DNA from: Rostratula benghalensis
Lineage: Eukaryota > Chordata > Aves > Charadriiformes > Rostratulidae
Length of the DNA stretch: 64,000 bases
NCBI GenBank assembly: GCA_013399305.1
Contig: VXAI01000013.1
Location: 5,270,846-5,334,845 of the forward strand
Direction: 5' to 3'
Below the pieces are notes generated by a model. The model saw only the letters and a list, made by a program, of their open reading frames with translations. It was not told where the DNA came from and did no database searches. Positions 14,601 to 26,668 of the stretch are shown piece after piece (position 1 is the first letter of the stretch; the number at the start of each line of letters is the position of its first letter). A program made the position numbers and the translations under genes.

Positions 14601-15234
14601 TCAGGAGCTCTGCTTGTCAAGCAGTTATTAGCTAAAAATCCAGGGTATTTCAACAAATCTCATGATCTGAGGGGGCCTTAACTCTCACACCTTTGGGTGC
14701 TTTAAGTTTTCTGGCTCTTAAGCTGTCATTGAGCTATACTGACCACACATCCCTGTTGGGACTTTACTTCTAAAAGTAACACAAATATCTGAAGTGGGAA
14801 AACTCCCTCTTGCCAAACAAATTTATTCTGCATCTTTAATTTCCTGGGTGAAAAGGGCACTTGGAAAATTGTTATGCAGACCATTTGGTTCTCGCTTTTT
14901 TCAAAGGGCAGAGCGTGAGTGATAATTAACAGGTGTGGGTTTTGTAATCACCACATACATCCTGAAAGTGGGGCCTACACTTGAGTTTAATTGCACTCCT
15001 TTGTCTACTTTTCTTCATTCTCAGATTCAAGGCTTCAACATTGAAAACAACCAGTTTTCCTATGCAAGTGACTGTACAGGTTTCTTCACTCCTGGAATCT
15101 GGATGGGCTTGGTGACATCTATAATTTTACTGTGGATCCTGACGTATGGAATCCATATGATCATGCAGCTCACAACAAACAACAGATTTGATGATCCCAA
15201 AGGTCCAGCTCTGTCAGTTCCTCAGACAGAATAG
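5374..15234 (+). CDS. ATP6AP1-like: V-type proton ATPase accessory subunit S1 (Ac45)-like protein, 3' part of gene (partial)
   Basis: Coding parts are 5374-5615, 6225-6278, 12676-12913 and 15025-15234; phases match at every junction and give 247 residues plus TAG. The family subunit sits in the V-ATPase Vo sector and assists pump assembly and sorting; the N-terminal part is lumenal and is usually processed by a furin-type protease. Seen here: a lumenal beta-rich region with at least seven N-glycosylation sequons (NDT, NFS, NNS, NAT, NTT, NWS, NVS), the family pattern RFLMSNKFY, then FSYASDC next to the membrane, one transmembrane helix beginning GIWMGL, and a tail with [11 protein letters not shown]6AP1 proteins are about 470 residues, so the N-terminal half is missing from what I can read. 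The tail resembles ATP6AP1 more than human ATP6AP1L as I remember it, so the exact orthology is open. The family call is firm. Confidence 0.9.
6225..6278 (+). CDS. ATP6AP1-like: Ac45-like gene, 54-nt short exon
   Basis: This small exon has acceptor TCTCAG ending at 6224 and donor GTAACT at 6279. It completes the split Thr codon from the previous exon and leaves AG of an Arg codon. Its 18 residues ([17 protein letters not shown] plus part of Arg) join directly to FLMSNKFY of the next exon and match the ATP6AP1 segment with consensus LSLxY...RF. Two independent phase matches and the family match support it although it is too short to stand out as an open frame. Confidence 0.87.
6279..12675 (+). 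other. Intron of the Ac45-like gene (6.4 kb)
   Basis: Bounded by GT at 6279 and AG at 12674-12675. Contains an LTR fragment (8845-9081), a C-rich patch (about 12103-12122) and a pyrimidine tract next to the acceptor. Open frames inside it, such as 6774-7112 and 7597-7869, show no family motif and look like chance. Confidence 0.8.
8845..9081 (+). mobile_element. Avian endogenous-retrovirus LTR fragment, 3' half
   Basis: Shares the order of segments of the bird LTR copies at 34800-35372 and 43353-43974, here on the plus strand: a TATTAAG/CTGTCTTTATCTCA block, then a cac-aag-tttcctcacttt block, then a TGCTTGGCTGCTGGCTGGC block ending in an ACAGCA-like terminus. Only the 3' half is recognisable. 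No coding sequence is attached. Confidence 0.7.
12676..12913 (+). CDS. ATP6AP1-like: Ac45-like gene, lumenal-domain exon
   Basis: A long T/CT-rich tract (about 12640-12672) precedes acceptor TAG at 12673-12675; the donor GTGAGT is at 12914. The exon completes the Arg codon and encodes [21 protein letters not shown], a central region ending YSFHCQLVG, and WDVFISRLQ, leaving in phase 0. The pattern F-x-x-x-N-x-x-Y...W-x-T/S-L and the Cys in YSFHC are typical of the ATP6AP1 C-terminal lumenal domain. Confidence 0.92.
12914..15024 (+). other. Intron of the Ac45-like gene with assembly gap
   Basis: Bounded by GTGAGT at 12914 and CAG at 15022-15024. It holds the N run. Apart from AT-rich sequence and two G runs (about 13853 and 14159) I see nothing notable. 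Confidence 0.75.
13872..13901. other. Assembly gap (30 N)
   Basis: Thirty N characters in a row. A G run lies about 20 bases upstream. The true length of missing sequence is unknown. The gap is intronic and does not interrupt a recognised exon. Confidence 0.98.
15025..15234 (+). CDS. ATP6AP1-like: Ac45-like gene, last coding exon (membrane anchor and tail)
   Basis: Acceptor TCTCAG ends at 15024; the stop is TAG at 15232-15234. It encodes 69 residues: [17 protein letters not shown] before the membrane, a hydrophobic helix starting at GIWMGL and running through [14 protein letters not shown], and a cytoplasmic tail of about 22 residues containing NRFDDPKGP. The membrane-proximal Cys, the GIWMGL entry and RFDDxKGP are ATP6AP1 hallmarks. 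Phase 0 matches the preceding exon. Confidence 0.93.
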   Translation: MQGFNIENNQFSYASDCTGFFTPGIWMGLVTSIILLWILTYGIHMIMQLTTNNRFDDPKGPALSVPQTE

Positions 15235-15790
15235 CCATGGACTGATTTAATGCTGCTCTAGCTTTTCTTGGTCTGATATTTATGAATTTTATAACATTTT
15301 ACTTTACAAAAATGTGTAACCTAAAAAGATATCATAGCAGAAAGGGGTAATTAAACTACATATAAAAAAAAAAAGATACCTATTCTTGCAACAATAATAA
15401 TTCTACTTGTTATTACCATCATTTGTTAATAGCTATGTTTGTGAAGGGTGTGAGGTGAGGCTGTGGAGGTTATTACTGTATCTGGCTATTAGAAAGACCA
15501 GTACAAACTGCCTTCAAATTAACTAGTGTTGGCCAAAAAATGATATCACAACAGAGATAAATGGGAAGGATAAATAATTTATTTGATAGGAAACTATATA
15601 TTTATTGAAACAACTGGTCTTTAGTAAGTAATATATAAGTAAGTATATAAGTAATATATAAGTAATAAGTAAGTATATAGTGATGATCATGTTGATATCT
15701 TAAGAAGGCTGAACTCTCTCTTGGCATTTTTTCTTTTGAGAAAACTTTCCACAAAAGTACAGAATTAATAAAGTCTATATCACTAAGTAA
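15235..15790 (+). other. 3' untranslated region of the Ac45-like gene (inferred)
   Basis: AT-rich sequence directly after the stop. Candidate polyadenylation signals are ATTAAA at 15350-15355 and AATAAA at 15767-15772. The true 3' end cannot be fixed from sequence alone. A short AT-rich tandem repeat lies at 15622-15680. Confidence 0.5.
15622..15680. repeat. AT-rich short tandem repeat
   Basis: Irregular tandem array built from AGTAAGTA and TATATAAGTA units inside the presumed 3' UTR of the Ac45-like gene. Confidence 0.8.
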
Positions 15791-18654
15791 ATGGTCTTGA
15801 AAAGTCTTTTCAAAATACATCACTTTGTTCAGACACAGTATCACAAATGAGAACGGATGGATTAAGGCTTACCTTCCCTCCAGTGTGAGCTTCTGCCTGT
15901 GGGAATTATGTTGAATGACACTAACTCATATGTTTGTCTTAGCCATGGACAGCTGATGGAGATTCTGAGCAAGATAGGTCCTTGTCCAAACTGATGACAA
16001 AATTGCATTTGGTGTCAGGGCAATGAATGTAACTTTTCAAGCTCGTAACTTAAAATACAGCCAGCACAGTAACAGCAGAGATAAGGTAATTTTCTTAGCA
16101 CCTTTCCTTTTCCAAGTATCTTTGGAATAGCTGTAGTTTGTACAAAAAAGGGGGGGGGGAATATAGCAAGTCATTAGAAGCACTGTGCTACCGTACTGTT
16201 TAAGTCTGAGCATGTTTATGGTCATCTCAATTATTCCAGAAGCCTGAAAACATTCAGAGTGCTGGATTCTTTTGCAATTCATAAAAGATGCTACATTTTC
16301 TCATTGGCAATCTGACTATGGAATGAATTAGTCAATGTTATGAAAAATTATGAAATAGAAAAAGGACAATAGTAAATTGGTAAAAAACAAGGTAAAAATA
16401 ATGTTTTAATTCTCTCTTCTGTAATGTTTTGTTAAGACCGTGCATGTAATATTAGTAGTTGAAGAACAAAAAGTACCATTTTGAAAAAAATTACGTGTCA
16501 CATGAGAAAAATTCTAACTTTTTTGATCTTGATCCATGTCATAGGACAATGATACAGAGGAGAGACAGTTAGAATCAAGAATTTAACTAGACCAGTAATA
16601 GTTTCTAACCCATCCTTCCTGGATGTCACATTTTTATTCTACAGTCAAAGAAGTAAATTAAAAGCTGTCTGAAGCTATTCTTTCTGAATCATTCAATCCT
16701 GACCTGGAAAACAAAAAGCAAGGTGGCAGGTAACTAGCAGAGGTGACTTGTCTGCTGTAATATTTTTCCCAAATGTTTTTCAAAACCTCAAAGAATGCTG
16801 GCATTTGATCTATACAAAAATACTGTGTTAGAAAGGCACATTTCTTTACAAAAAGCTAGTCGCCAGGCGACACAACTGGACTTGTTTTATTAATTCCCTC
16901 TTCAAAGCAAATTACATGAATGTGACATTGAAAATTGACTTAATAGTCATGTAACTGATAGCTAGAAGACAGGAAGACTGTTACAGAAGGCTTGGTTTAT
17001 AGAAGACAGCTCTCATGATTTTTTCCGGATTCCACAAAATTTGGAACAGACTGTGTTCAACAGTGACAGTATATAAGAACCAAAGAACAGCTTTAAACCA
17101 CCCTAGAATCCTGTCTCCAGCATGAATATGGCAACCACGTGGTGGTAATCCCTGCAGATGTTCTACCTGTTTCTACCATTTAAGCTCAGGGACTTCCTCA
17201 GTCTTAGACAGGATGTATATTTAATAACTGTGGGTATAGTTATAGGTTGTTAATTTGTCCAGCCTCCCCTGGAGCCTGTGGACTCTCCTAGAGCTCACAA
17301 TGTTCTGATTGTAGCACTGGGGATACTGTACCCTCCCCTGCTTGCCTGGGCTGGACTCTGGAGAGAGAAGGAAACAGTCCCATACAGGCAGTACCATGGT
17401 GAAGAGATATGCCTCTTTCAGGAGAGATCAAACTGGAAGAGATGTTAGAAGAGATGTTTGGAGACAAAGACAGCTGATGACTGATGTTAGCAGGACTGGA
17501 TTCCTTCTGGGCCTCAGGAAATTCTAGCAGGATTTTGCACCCGCCTGTGCTTGTTTACCTTGCTGAATAAAGTTAGGAACTTCTCAGGGCTTTCCAGTTC
17601 TGTGTACTGATTTCACAATTCAGCTTAAGCACAGGTGTACTTGTTAAAACATGCCTGTTTTGGGAGCTGTTCCAGCTGGAATATTAGCTCTGTCTGGAAG
17701 GTGTGAGCCTTTAGGACTTCATCCAGAGCTCACTGAAGTTATCAGAAGTATTGGCTTTTGTGAGTGCTAGCTCATTTCTCTACCAAGTACAAAGTAACTT
17801 TATAAAAATTGAGAGGATGATGGGAACAAGCATCCAATAGAAAAGTAGAAGATTTGGGTTTACTTCCAAATATACAAATAAATGAAACTTTTTTCAAGAA
17901 AAAAATTACTAGAAGCTATCAAAAAAACTATGGCTTAACTTGAAAAATATGTTTAGCTGTGAAAAATCAAGATTAATACCAGGTAAAACCCAAACCTAAA
18001 CAAAAAAGTTCTGAACCTCTAAGTTAAGGTATTTCCTCATGAAATTCAGCAATGATCATTTGTTGGAGGGGGAGCTAGGATCTGAACCTCCTGACCTGAT
18101 AAAGTTTTGCTTTGTGCCCTGGTCTGGTGGTTTCTCTGCTTGTAAAATTACATATTTCACAAACCATGTGAAAACCCAGCAATGACTTAAAATGAAATAG
18201 ATATAGTCCAAGAGTAGTATTTTTTTGTGAGCAGTAAAGGAAGAAAAGTCAAGAGAAGACTTAATGAAGTAATTGGTTGCTCCATTCCTTTTGGGTGCCT
18301 GATAAATAATGAATATGGAAATCTAAATCAGCAAAATTATTAGGCAATGTCCAGCCATTACAGGGCTCTGTAATTATTTCAGCGTAAGATTGGGTTCACA
18401 CAGGGGAAACTAGAGATGCTGAAAACAAAGAATGACCATGAGAAGCTATGTCCTAAGATAATAAGAGGTACAAGAAGAAGTCTTAGTGTTGGATAATACT
18501 GCTCAAGTCTGGCAAAAAAAACCACCCTAGCAGCAGTCTCTGCAGGTGGCGGTGGCTATAGAGACAAGTGCAGTGATATCCTTATATTGAACAAGAGGAT
18601 GACACAACCCACACAAGGTGAGTATGGACTCCTTTTCCTGCAGACTGTTTCTTC
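15791..18654. other. Intergenic DNA, no gene seen
   Basis: AT-rich with short homopolymers, including a G run near 16150. The frame at 17342-17527 has no recognisable domain. Nothing else is supported. Confidence 0.6.
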
Positions 18655-18935
18655 TGTTGCATCCTAGCTGACCTTATCCAGCTCCCAGATGCCCTCTAGG
18701 CTGCTCACTCCGTCTTTGTCCCCCTCCTCTTCCTCAACAGGACAGGTGAAAAAAATAAGATGGAGAGATTTGTGGGTCAAGATAAAGGCTAGGACACCAC
18801 TTACCGGTCACAATCACAGGCAAAACAGACTTAAGAAAGATTAATTTATTTCCAATTAAAATAGATTGGATAGTGAGAAACAAAACCAAACCAAAACAAC
18901 ACCTTCAGCCTGCTTAACTGCTAAAAAATCCTGTG
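18655..18935 (-). mobile_element. Avian endogenous-retrovirus LTR fragment, 3' half
   Basis: In the minus direction it shows a K-rich AATAAA polyadenylation-type signal (complement at 18845-18850), a block equivalent to ctgttttgcctgtgattgtg, a TCTTGACCCAC block and a ctgtcctgttgaggaagagg block, ending in a ...CA terminus at 18655. This is the conserved 3' end of a common bird LTR. The 5' limit is vague. Confidence 0.7.
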
Positions 18936-21900
18936 GTGTCTAACACCATCCAGTAGAGGAACCTGATCTTCTTCAGTTCGCTAATAAAGGTTCTACTCTC
19001 ATATTGGTCCATTTCCTTTCAAAACTTAATGCAAAATCAAGGAGAAAATATCTGGTTTTTTCAGAAGTTTGATTTCTAAAGGCTTAAAAATTATTGAAAT
19101 GCAGAGGAAAAAAAAAAAAAAAGACATAAATGAAACCTTGCCAAGGGGTGGTTCCCTAAGTAAGCCGTCTCTCACTTCCACAATGTGGGACGGTGTCTTT
19201 CTTACTCTTCTTACCTGTGTGGGTGGAAAGAAGACTTACAACAGTGACTGAGCCCAAGAGCAGATCATCTGTTATTGATGCCCCACAAATGAAGTAGCTT
19301 GCGTATACTCACCACAACTTTAGGTATGCCTCCGCTTTGAACACAGGTTCTCTGCTCCAGATTGGCTGGATTTCTGTGTAACACCCAGACCTGGTATGTT
19401 CTTGAATTATTAGAGTTGAACTTAGTTTTATGTACCATTATTATTGCCATGATAGAAGATACCTTACTGAATGATTATAGAATTGTAAGATAGTAGAATC
19501 ATATCTTTTCTGCTTTGCAAATGGCAATGTGGGTGTCCAGTGACAGACTGAGAAACCCATTTCGAATCTGTCTTAATACTCCTTTAACTAGTCGTGAGGA
19601 GGTAACATAAAATGAATAGTGTACAGCCACCATGACATCACATGCAACTTTCTTTAGTTAATGAAAACTGTGCAAAGATAATGTTTGCAACATAAAAAAA
19701 AAAGCTCAATTGCTTTCACAAAAGTACTTTTGGAAGGTGGCTAACTTAAGGACTTTCTGATGTAGTTTGAATTGTAATTTTGTGTATCCTATTTATTCTG
19801 GATAAATATGGATGCATCTAGATAGCAGAGTGATCAAATTACCTCCTTAATAGATATCTTTCACTGGAGCATACTGGCATGATGTGAGATATTACGGTCC
19901 CTATCTATTTTGCCTTTCATTCATGTAAACCTGTGCCTCAGCTGTTCATAAAATTCACACTGTTGTGTTCTCTTTTTCCACCAAGGGTGTAATATATCAG
20001 ATTTTACAGTACAGTAGCTGAGATGCAGGTGCTTGTCTGGATCTGTCATTCCTGCCACTGAGTAATAAAATCCTGGCAGAGGAGCAAAGCATATAGCTGC
20101 AAACACTGGTGTCTCAACACATTACTGTGATATTGGGGAAGGGTTTTTATTATAGCTGTCAAAAGGGGAAACCAGAGCATGCAAGGAACTGTGTGCTTTG
20201 CCAGGGTCAAAGACTACCTCGCTGACAGTCTGAGAGACAGGACCCAGTCCACCTTGGGCAGTGTGTTTTCTGTCTCTGCATGCCTGAAAACAGTCCAGCT
20301 AATACTGTATCCTAGGGCAAACTCAGGAGTGGGTTTTTTTCATAATCTGCTACAAAGACCCCTAATGGCTGTCCATGGCAGAAGATACCTAGAAGGCATC
20401 AAGGTTCAGCTGTGGCTGCCTTCTCTTACTTTGTATCTTCAGACTCCAGCTGAACAGGAATGTCCCAGCACCCCAACGGTCTCAACCCTTCTCTCTAGTG
20501 ATAAAGAGGAAAAAAGAATGTGGGAGAGAAAGGGCAATACAGATCATCCTCTTTTCTTCAATAAACAGTGAGAGTCTTTGCACTTCTCAGTGGTCACCAG
20601 AGTCCTACACCCCAACAGGTCCTCCAGGTCTTCAACTTTCTCCCTCAGAACCATTCTTTGGGGCTCTCTGGAAACTAAGGCAGGTGCTCCAACTTTCACT
20701 GCCCTCCAGAAATTCTGAGGTAGCTAAAAGTGTATGGAAGGAGGGAACCCTGCAACTACACCACATTTATCTTACCACATGCACGAGGTGACAACATTAG
20801 ACCCCAGAATGTTTTCAAGAGGCAGCTGAATTCTGAATGAAAAAATCTGAGGTTTCATCTATCTTTTTATAACTAACTAGTATTACAATTACAAAATAGG
20901 TGGTCTGCTTTCACTTGTAGTTTTTTTTTTTATGGGTGTGTACTTATACAGCAAGTGGAGTACATGCATTAGTTTTCATTGATTTAGATTTTCACAGAAG
21001 TTTTTAGTTGGCTTTAAGGCAAGAATGTAGACCTTAATGCCTTACTTCTACCAATTTGTGAGGTCTAATAGTGATTAATAGGTACCTAAGTTGAGATAAA
21101 TTAGTGTGAGTTTGGTTTTTTGTGGGTTTTTTTTTTCTTAAATAGCACAAAATATCTTTATTGGATATATTAGGGAATTTAAAGTTAGCTTGTACTGTGA
21201 CATAATTTGAACCCATTTCTGCTATAATTGCTTTTATAGAACTCAAGTTCAAGGGGGCAGAAAAGGTTTAGTGGTCATAGATTGTCGGGCTCAGCATGCT
21301 TCTGGCATTAAACTAAAGATTAATGATTGGTTTTCTTAATTGTAATATCTGAAACTCTTCCCTGCATAAAATTGGTGCCTGACAATTAAAATAGACATAG
21401 TTTTTTGCCTAATGAATGACTATCTTCTGTTTGTTATGAAACTCTTGGTTAACACGTGAGCTAGTTACTTTTACCACATTACCTTATCAGAAAGGTGAAG
21501 GACTCCTTCAGTAGAGTCATTGTTTTCATCTGGAATAGCCAAAGGTTTCACTTCAAAGATTCAGTACAACTGCACGTTACTCATTAAGTAAAATCTGCAT
21601 CTTGTCTAATCAGCAGAGTCTGAGTCTGCTGCAAATCCAGGGCTGGATTCAACTGTTGTGCAATGGGACTCTTGCTCTAAAAGCTGTTTGTGGTGAGGCT
21701 GGTTCTGTATCTGGAAATTATACAGTAATTAAAATCATATTTTATGCATTCCCCTTCTTTGACACTGTAATATATTGGGACTCCTGTCCCGAAGTGTTAG
21801 CACAGAGCTTCAACTGCAATATGATCCGTGCTCCAGCATTTGCATGTTTTGCAGAAAAGAAAGTTTAGAGGGTCTTGCAGCAGCAGAGATGTTGTCTGTT

Positions 21901-24900
21901 ATTAATGTTCTCAAGGAAATAATTTCATTATTGCCATTACATATTATTGCTTAAGTATATTTGGAAAGGGGACGATCTTTTCTCCTTAAATACCAAGTCT
22001 GATTTTTAACGATTACCTGTTAGGTAAGTCCTGTTAAGGAACTTAGTAACCTTGCTCTGCTGGTGGTGCTGCGGTGGTAATCATTTCATATCAGAAACTA
22101 ATTGAGTCTCTGATACAGAAAGGGTCTCCAAATCAAAATGTATTGTTGGAAATTGCTTCATGTGTATGGAAAGACTGCAGCTTTCTGACAGAACATAACC
22201 TCTACTTACTAGTGTGCTACAGCATGGCATGAATTCGTCTATTAAGTGAGGAACAGAGCTGACATCTGAGATGAAATTGGTTGTATAGCCCATGTGGTTT
22301 GACCAAGACACTAAAATTAGCAGTTTTCCCCCCAGACCGGAAGGATTAATAAGAAGATAATACAGATTTATGTCTCACTCCTCTGCAGTGTGGTGGTGCT
22401 CCCACCACCTTTCAGAAACACCACTGCTCCAGTGCCACTCACCAGTGCAACGCCCATCAGCAGGCCCTTGGTTTGCTGGTCTTACTGACTGAGTCTGACC
22501 TTGCTTAGCCTTTTCAGTCCTAGCCAAGGTGGTTAGGGCTGGACATCATGAGTCATCGTCTAACTTTTCTAAAGTTCCATTTTTATAAGCTCTTCAAAAG
22601 CACAAGCAACCCAGAGCTTACATCTGCTCAAAAACATTTTAGCCAAAAACTGAAAGGATCGATACTCAAGGACCAAACCTTATCTCCTTCTGATGAAAAG
22701 ACCTGTATTTCCTCACATCTAGACAAATTCATCTTAGAAATTAGAAAATGGAAGAGTGGAAGAAAAAGCTCCTTCTTATATGCAGCAGTTCTAGAATGAA
22801 ATTGAAGGACCTGCACAGGATCCAGGTTTTCTGTATAAACCTGGGAAGTGCTATGAAAGTTTTAATATGAAAAAAAGTAAAGAAAATGAAATTCCTCTCT
22901 TCTTCACAGTTTCCTTCCGGTGGGGAATAACAGATAAGTACATATACAGGAAAACCTAGCAGCTGCATTAAAGTGTCAGGAATGTTTCTGTCATCATACA
23001 CTTTGTTCAGTAGGAATGCATGTATTTTGAAAAACAACATGCCAACAGATTTTTCTCCAAGTCAGGCTTTTATTCTGAGAAAGAATTTGCTTCTATGGAA
23101 AAACTGAGTATCCCAATATTTGGGTTTTTTTGAAAACAGGCTCTGGGGGAGACTCTGCAGTGTCAGACTGCCCCCAGATCTCCTCTTTGCTCGCTCTGGA
23201 TGCGTCAGGCCGGGAAAACAAACACTGCAGTCTGGTCCCTTGCACCATACCATCTTGCATTATAGGGAGTGGGGAAGCAAGGTGTCCACCTCTCCCTCCT
23301 CTGTCCTTGCAAGCAGTGGGCACAGCAGCCGCATCTAGGCTCTCCTGAACACAAGGAATGTTTCTGAAAAGCACATTAGCCCTCCTCTCTGAAGGAAGAA
23401 GGTGTCATCTCGCTCCTTACTAGGCACAAGTGGTTTGGCAGGTGGATATTGAACTTTCTGTTGTTTCATCCTTTTTGCTCACGGGGCTGTGTTGTCCACC
23501 TGGATGTCTGATTTTAAGCGTTGCCCGAGTTGAAGCTCACCTGGTTTCCCCTTTTCTTCATGTGTGCATTGGCCTGTTTGCTGGTAAACAGCAAAAGTGA
23601 CCTGAGCTGATTTGGAAATACTGTGAAGTCCAAAACTCCCCCTTCTGCCCACACACAAGGCAGCACCTCCTAGCTGGTCCTTCCTGCTAGGTGACCCAAT
23701 TGCTTAGATCTGGGCTTAGTGCTTAAAAGCATTTAGCAAATGCAGTGCATATTGGAGAGCAGCACAAGTACCATTTTGTGGTCCTTTGCAGAGGGAAAAG
23801 CTGCTTATTTGTTTAGGAAATAGAGGCTATCGTGTTTAATGTGTGGTATTTCAGTCACTTCCATGGCAACAGGCTCAGAGAGAACAAAGCAGGACTTCAC
23901 CAGATCACATAACAGCTTGAAAATGGAGTAGAGAAAATTTTGCATAGTGACACAGTGAAGTTTCCTTTAACTTTTGAATTTTACCTCTGTTAGTTAACTG
24001 TTGATTTAATCAGTGAAGTAATTGCTGTACTGCCAAGGAGTTAAGAGCAAATTGGCATTGATTTCTTTCAGTTGTCAGGCATCCCTTGTTTCTGTAATGA
24101 CCGGGGATGTGTCAGCACAGTGTGGTGCCCCTCTTCCCCTCTGCCCAAGGACAATACACGCTATGCAACAGATGCCCTGCAATGATAACTGTATTTAAGG
24201 GGCAGCAGGAGTTAGAAAGGAGGGCCTGGTTCAAAGGCATTGGAACTTTTCCATCTTGTTCTGTGGGCTTCAAATTTGGCCTGATCTCAGGCATGTGGCA
24301 CAGCCCATTGCATGATCTACTGAGTAAGAGGTCACAAAGTACGTGCTCGAGTGACGGGACTGTGAACTTCCTGTGTTTCAAGCCAAAGCCTTTATATTCT
24401 CGGTCTGAATTAGATCTGGTCATGGGGATTTTAATCACCTCACCACAGGCAGGGAGAGGGAGAGACTACTTTACCTCTCAGGTCCTTTTGAGCATCACTT
24501 ACCCTGCTTCCTTGGGTTGGCTCACACGTGTAACGCCAGAAAGGGCTATGGTGCCTACGTGTCAAAGGGTTTATTGTTAGGCTTACACATACTACAGCAG
24601 AAGGGGGGATTATTAAGTGGAGCAGCTGACACAGAAAGACATGCATGCTGTGTCATTAACAAAGTCTTCTCTCATAAATCTCTCGTAAATCAGAAAATGC
24701 TGTTGCAATATGATGTGCAAAAAAAAAAAATACACAAAAGGCAACAGGGTTTGTTGTTTACTTCAAAGGCAAATAGCAACAGATGAGTCAATTACGATGC
24801 AAGTAACTGGTTAAGTAGCTTGAACTTTTAAAACTTTAATTAAGTTTATTGCTAGAAGTGTACTACTTAAATACATCAATTATTGCTGAAGAGCATTTCT

Positions 24901-25969
24901 GTCATATCTTTGGCAGCACAGCCTTCACCCTGAGCGGAACAAGCAATAGACAGTAAGATTTGGTCATTTTTTAGCAGACAAAGTAGGGACTGTCACATTG
25001 CGGTTTGATTTTTGAAATGAATGAAGTGCTCACCAGCCATGTTAGCCAAGCCATTTTTCTTTTTCTTTTTTTTTTTTTTTTTCAGTTGACAGGCAGACAT
25101 TTCAGGTCTATGATTTCCCCTTCTGCATTTGCTCCTATCTGGCCCTTGTACAGTACTTGGCCCATCAGCCTGCCACAATTCTTTCCTAAAACATCTTTAG
25201 GAGTAAGTAAAAAAACTTGCTGTTACTCAAAAGCTCTCTGAGTAAGTATGTCATTTTATACTCTGATTTGTACAGGTTCAGTTTATACTGTAGGGTACAC
25301 ATGATAAGGGGCGTAGATCTCATTCCCATTGCAGAGATCTGCACTGCAACGTCATGTTTAGTCCAGCATGGAGATAGGTGTCACTGACAGGTGTTTAGAT
25401 GTCACTGTGGTTTGATGTTCAGCCCTTTGCATTACTATTTCATATTGCTTCTCTAATTTACTCTGTATGAAGCAGACACTTGACATAAAATACTTCATCC
25501 TTAGGATTTTTTAGGTCTTAAAATATTAAGCTGTAAATATAATTCTTCAGAGAGGAGGTTTGTGAGTACACCAGGAAGACTTGGAGTGGAGAGGAAAAAC
25601 TACCTAGAGGGTAGAACTGGGAAAATCCATTTTTTGTGACTGCCATTTAATCTACTGACACTCTATAATATGTCATTTAGTGCTAAATAATCGATCTCGA
25701 ATTTTGGGCACAATTTTAGGACACCTGTGCTTGGAATTCAGAAAAAGAGCTGAGGAAAAGGCCCTCAAAAAAGCAGATGTTGTTCAATGAAGCAAATATT
25801 ATGCCAGTTCAAAAACTGCATACTAACTATGCTGAGAGCAAACTCCTCTAACGTGGAAGCACTCCCAATGAGAGGCTTTTTTCAAAAATTCAGACCTTCA
25901 ACTCTGTGTGCCTTCATTTCTGCTTCAGTAAAATGACGAATAACTGAGACATGCTGCAAGACCACACAG
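18936..25969. other. Intergenic DNA, no gene seen
   Basis: The longest open frames (20179-20571 plus, 24107-24580 plus) contain no recognisable domain, have no consistent splice context and mix low-complexity stretches, so I treat them as chance. A-rich and T-rich runs occur at about 19110, 21130 and 25065. Confidence 0.6.
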
Positions 25970-26668
25970 TCATAGAACTATAGAAGAGTTTGGGTTGGAA
26001 GGGACTTCTATAGGTCATATATTCCAACCTCCCCTAAAATGAGCAAGGACATCTTCAACCAGATCAGGTTACTCAGAGCCCCCTCCAACCTGACCTTGAA
26101 TGTTTCCAGGGTTGGGGCATCTACCACCTCTCTGGGGATTTTGTTCCAGTTTCACCACCCTCGTAAAAAATTTCTTCTTTCTATCTAGTCTATATCTTCC
26201 CTCATTTACTTTAAAGCCATTACCGCTTGTTCTGTCACCCCAGGCCCCGATAAAAAGTTTGTCCCCATCTCTCCTGTAGGCCCCCTTGAGGTACTGGAAG
26301 GCTGCTGTAAGGTCTCCCCGGAGCTTTCTCTTCTCCAGACTGAGCAACCCCAACTCTCTCAGCTTGTCCTCTGATCATCTTCGTGGCCCTCCTCTGGACC
26401 CACTCCAACAGGTCCATGTCTTTCCAGTGCTGGAGTGGACGCAGTACTCCAGGTAGGGTTTCATGAGAGCAGAGTAGAGGGGTAGAATCACTTCCTTTGA
26501 CCTGCTGGCCACACTTCTTTTGATGTAGCCCATGGCACAGTGGGCTTTCTGGGCTGTGAGCTCATATTGCCAGTTCATGTCTCACATTTCATCCACAGTA
26601 CCCCCCAAATCCTTCCTAGCAGGGCTGCTCTCAATCCTTTCTTTCTCCAGCCTGTATTGATACCAGTG
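25970..26668 (-). mobile_element. CR1 LINE fragment, 3' end
   Basis: Classic reverse-oriented CR1 3' region: TCATAGAA-type tail at 25970, then GGTTGGAAGGGACTTCTA, the CCAACCTCC and CAGAGCCCCCTCCAACCTG blocks, followed by antisense ORF2 remnants. Better preserved than the copy at 326-1190. 5' truncated near 26668. Confidence 0.93.

Noticed and set aside
20179..20571. 130-residue open frame, plus strand
   Set aside because: Composition looks random and no family motif is seen. No neighbouring exon completes it.
24107..24580. 157-residue open frame, plus strand
   Set aside because: No recognisable domain, no supporting splice or promoter context, and an overlapping frame on the other strand. 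Length is within chance for a 64-kb window.
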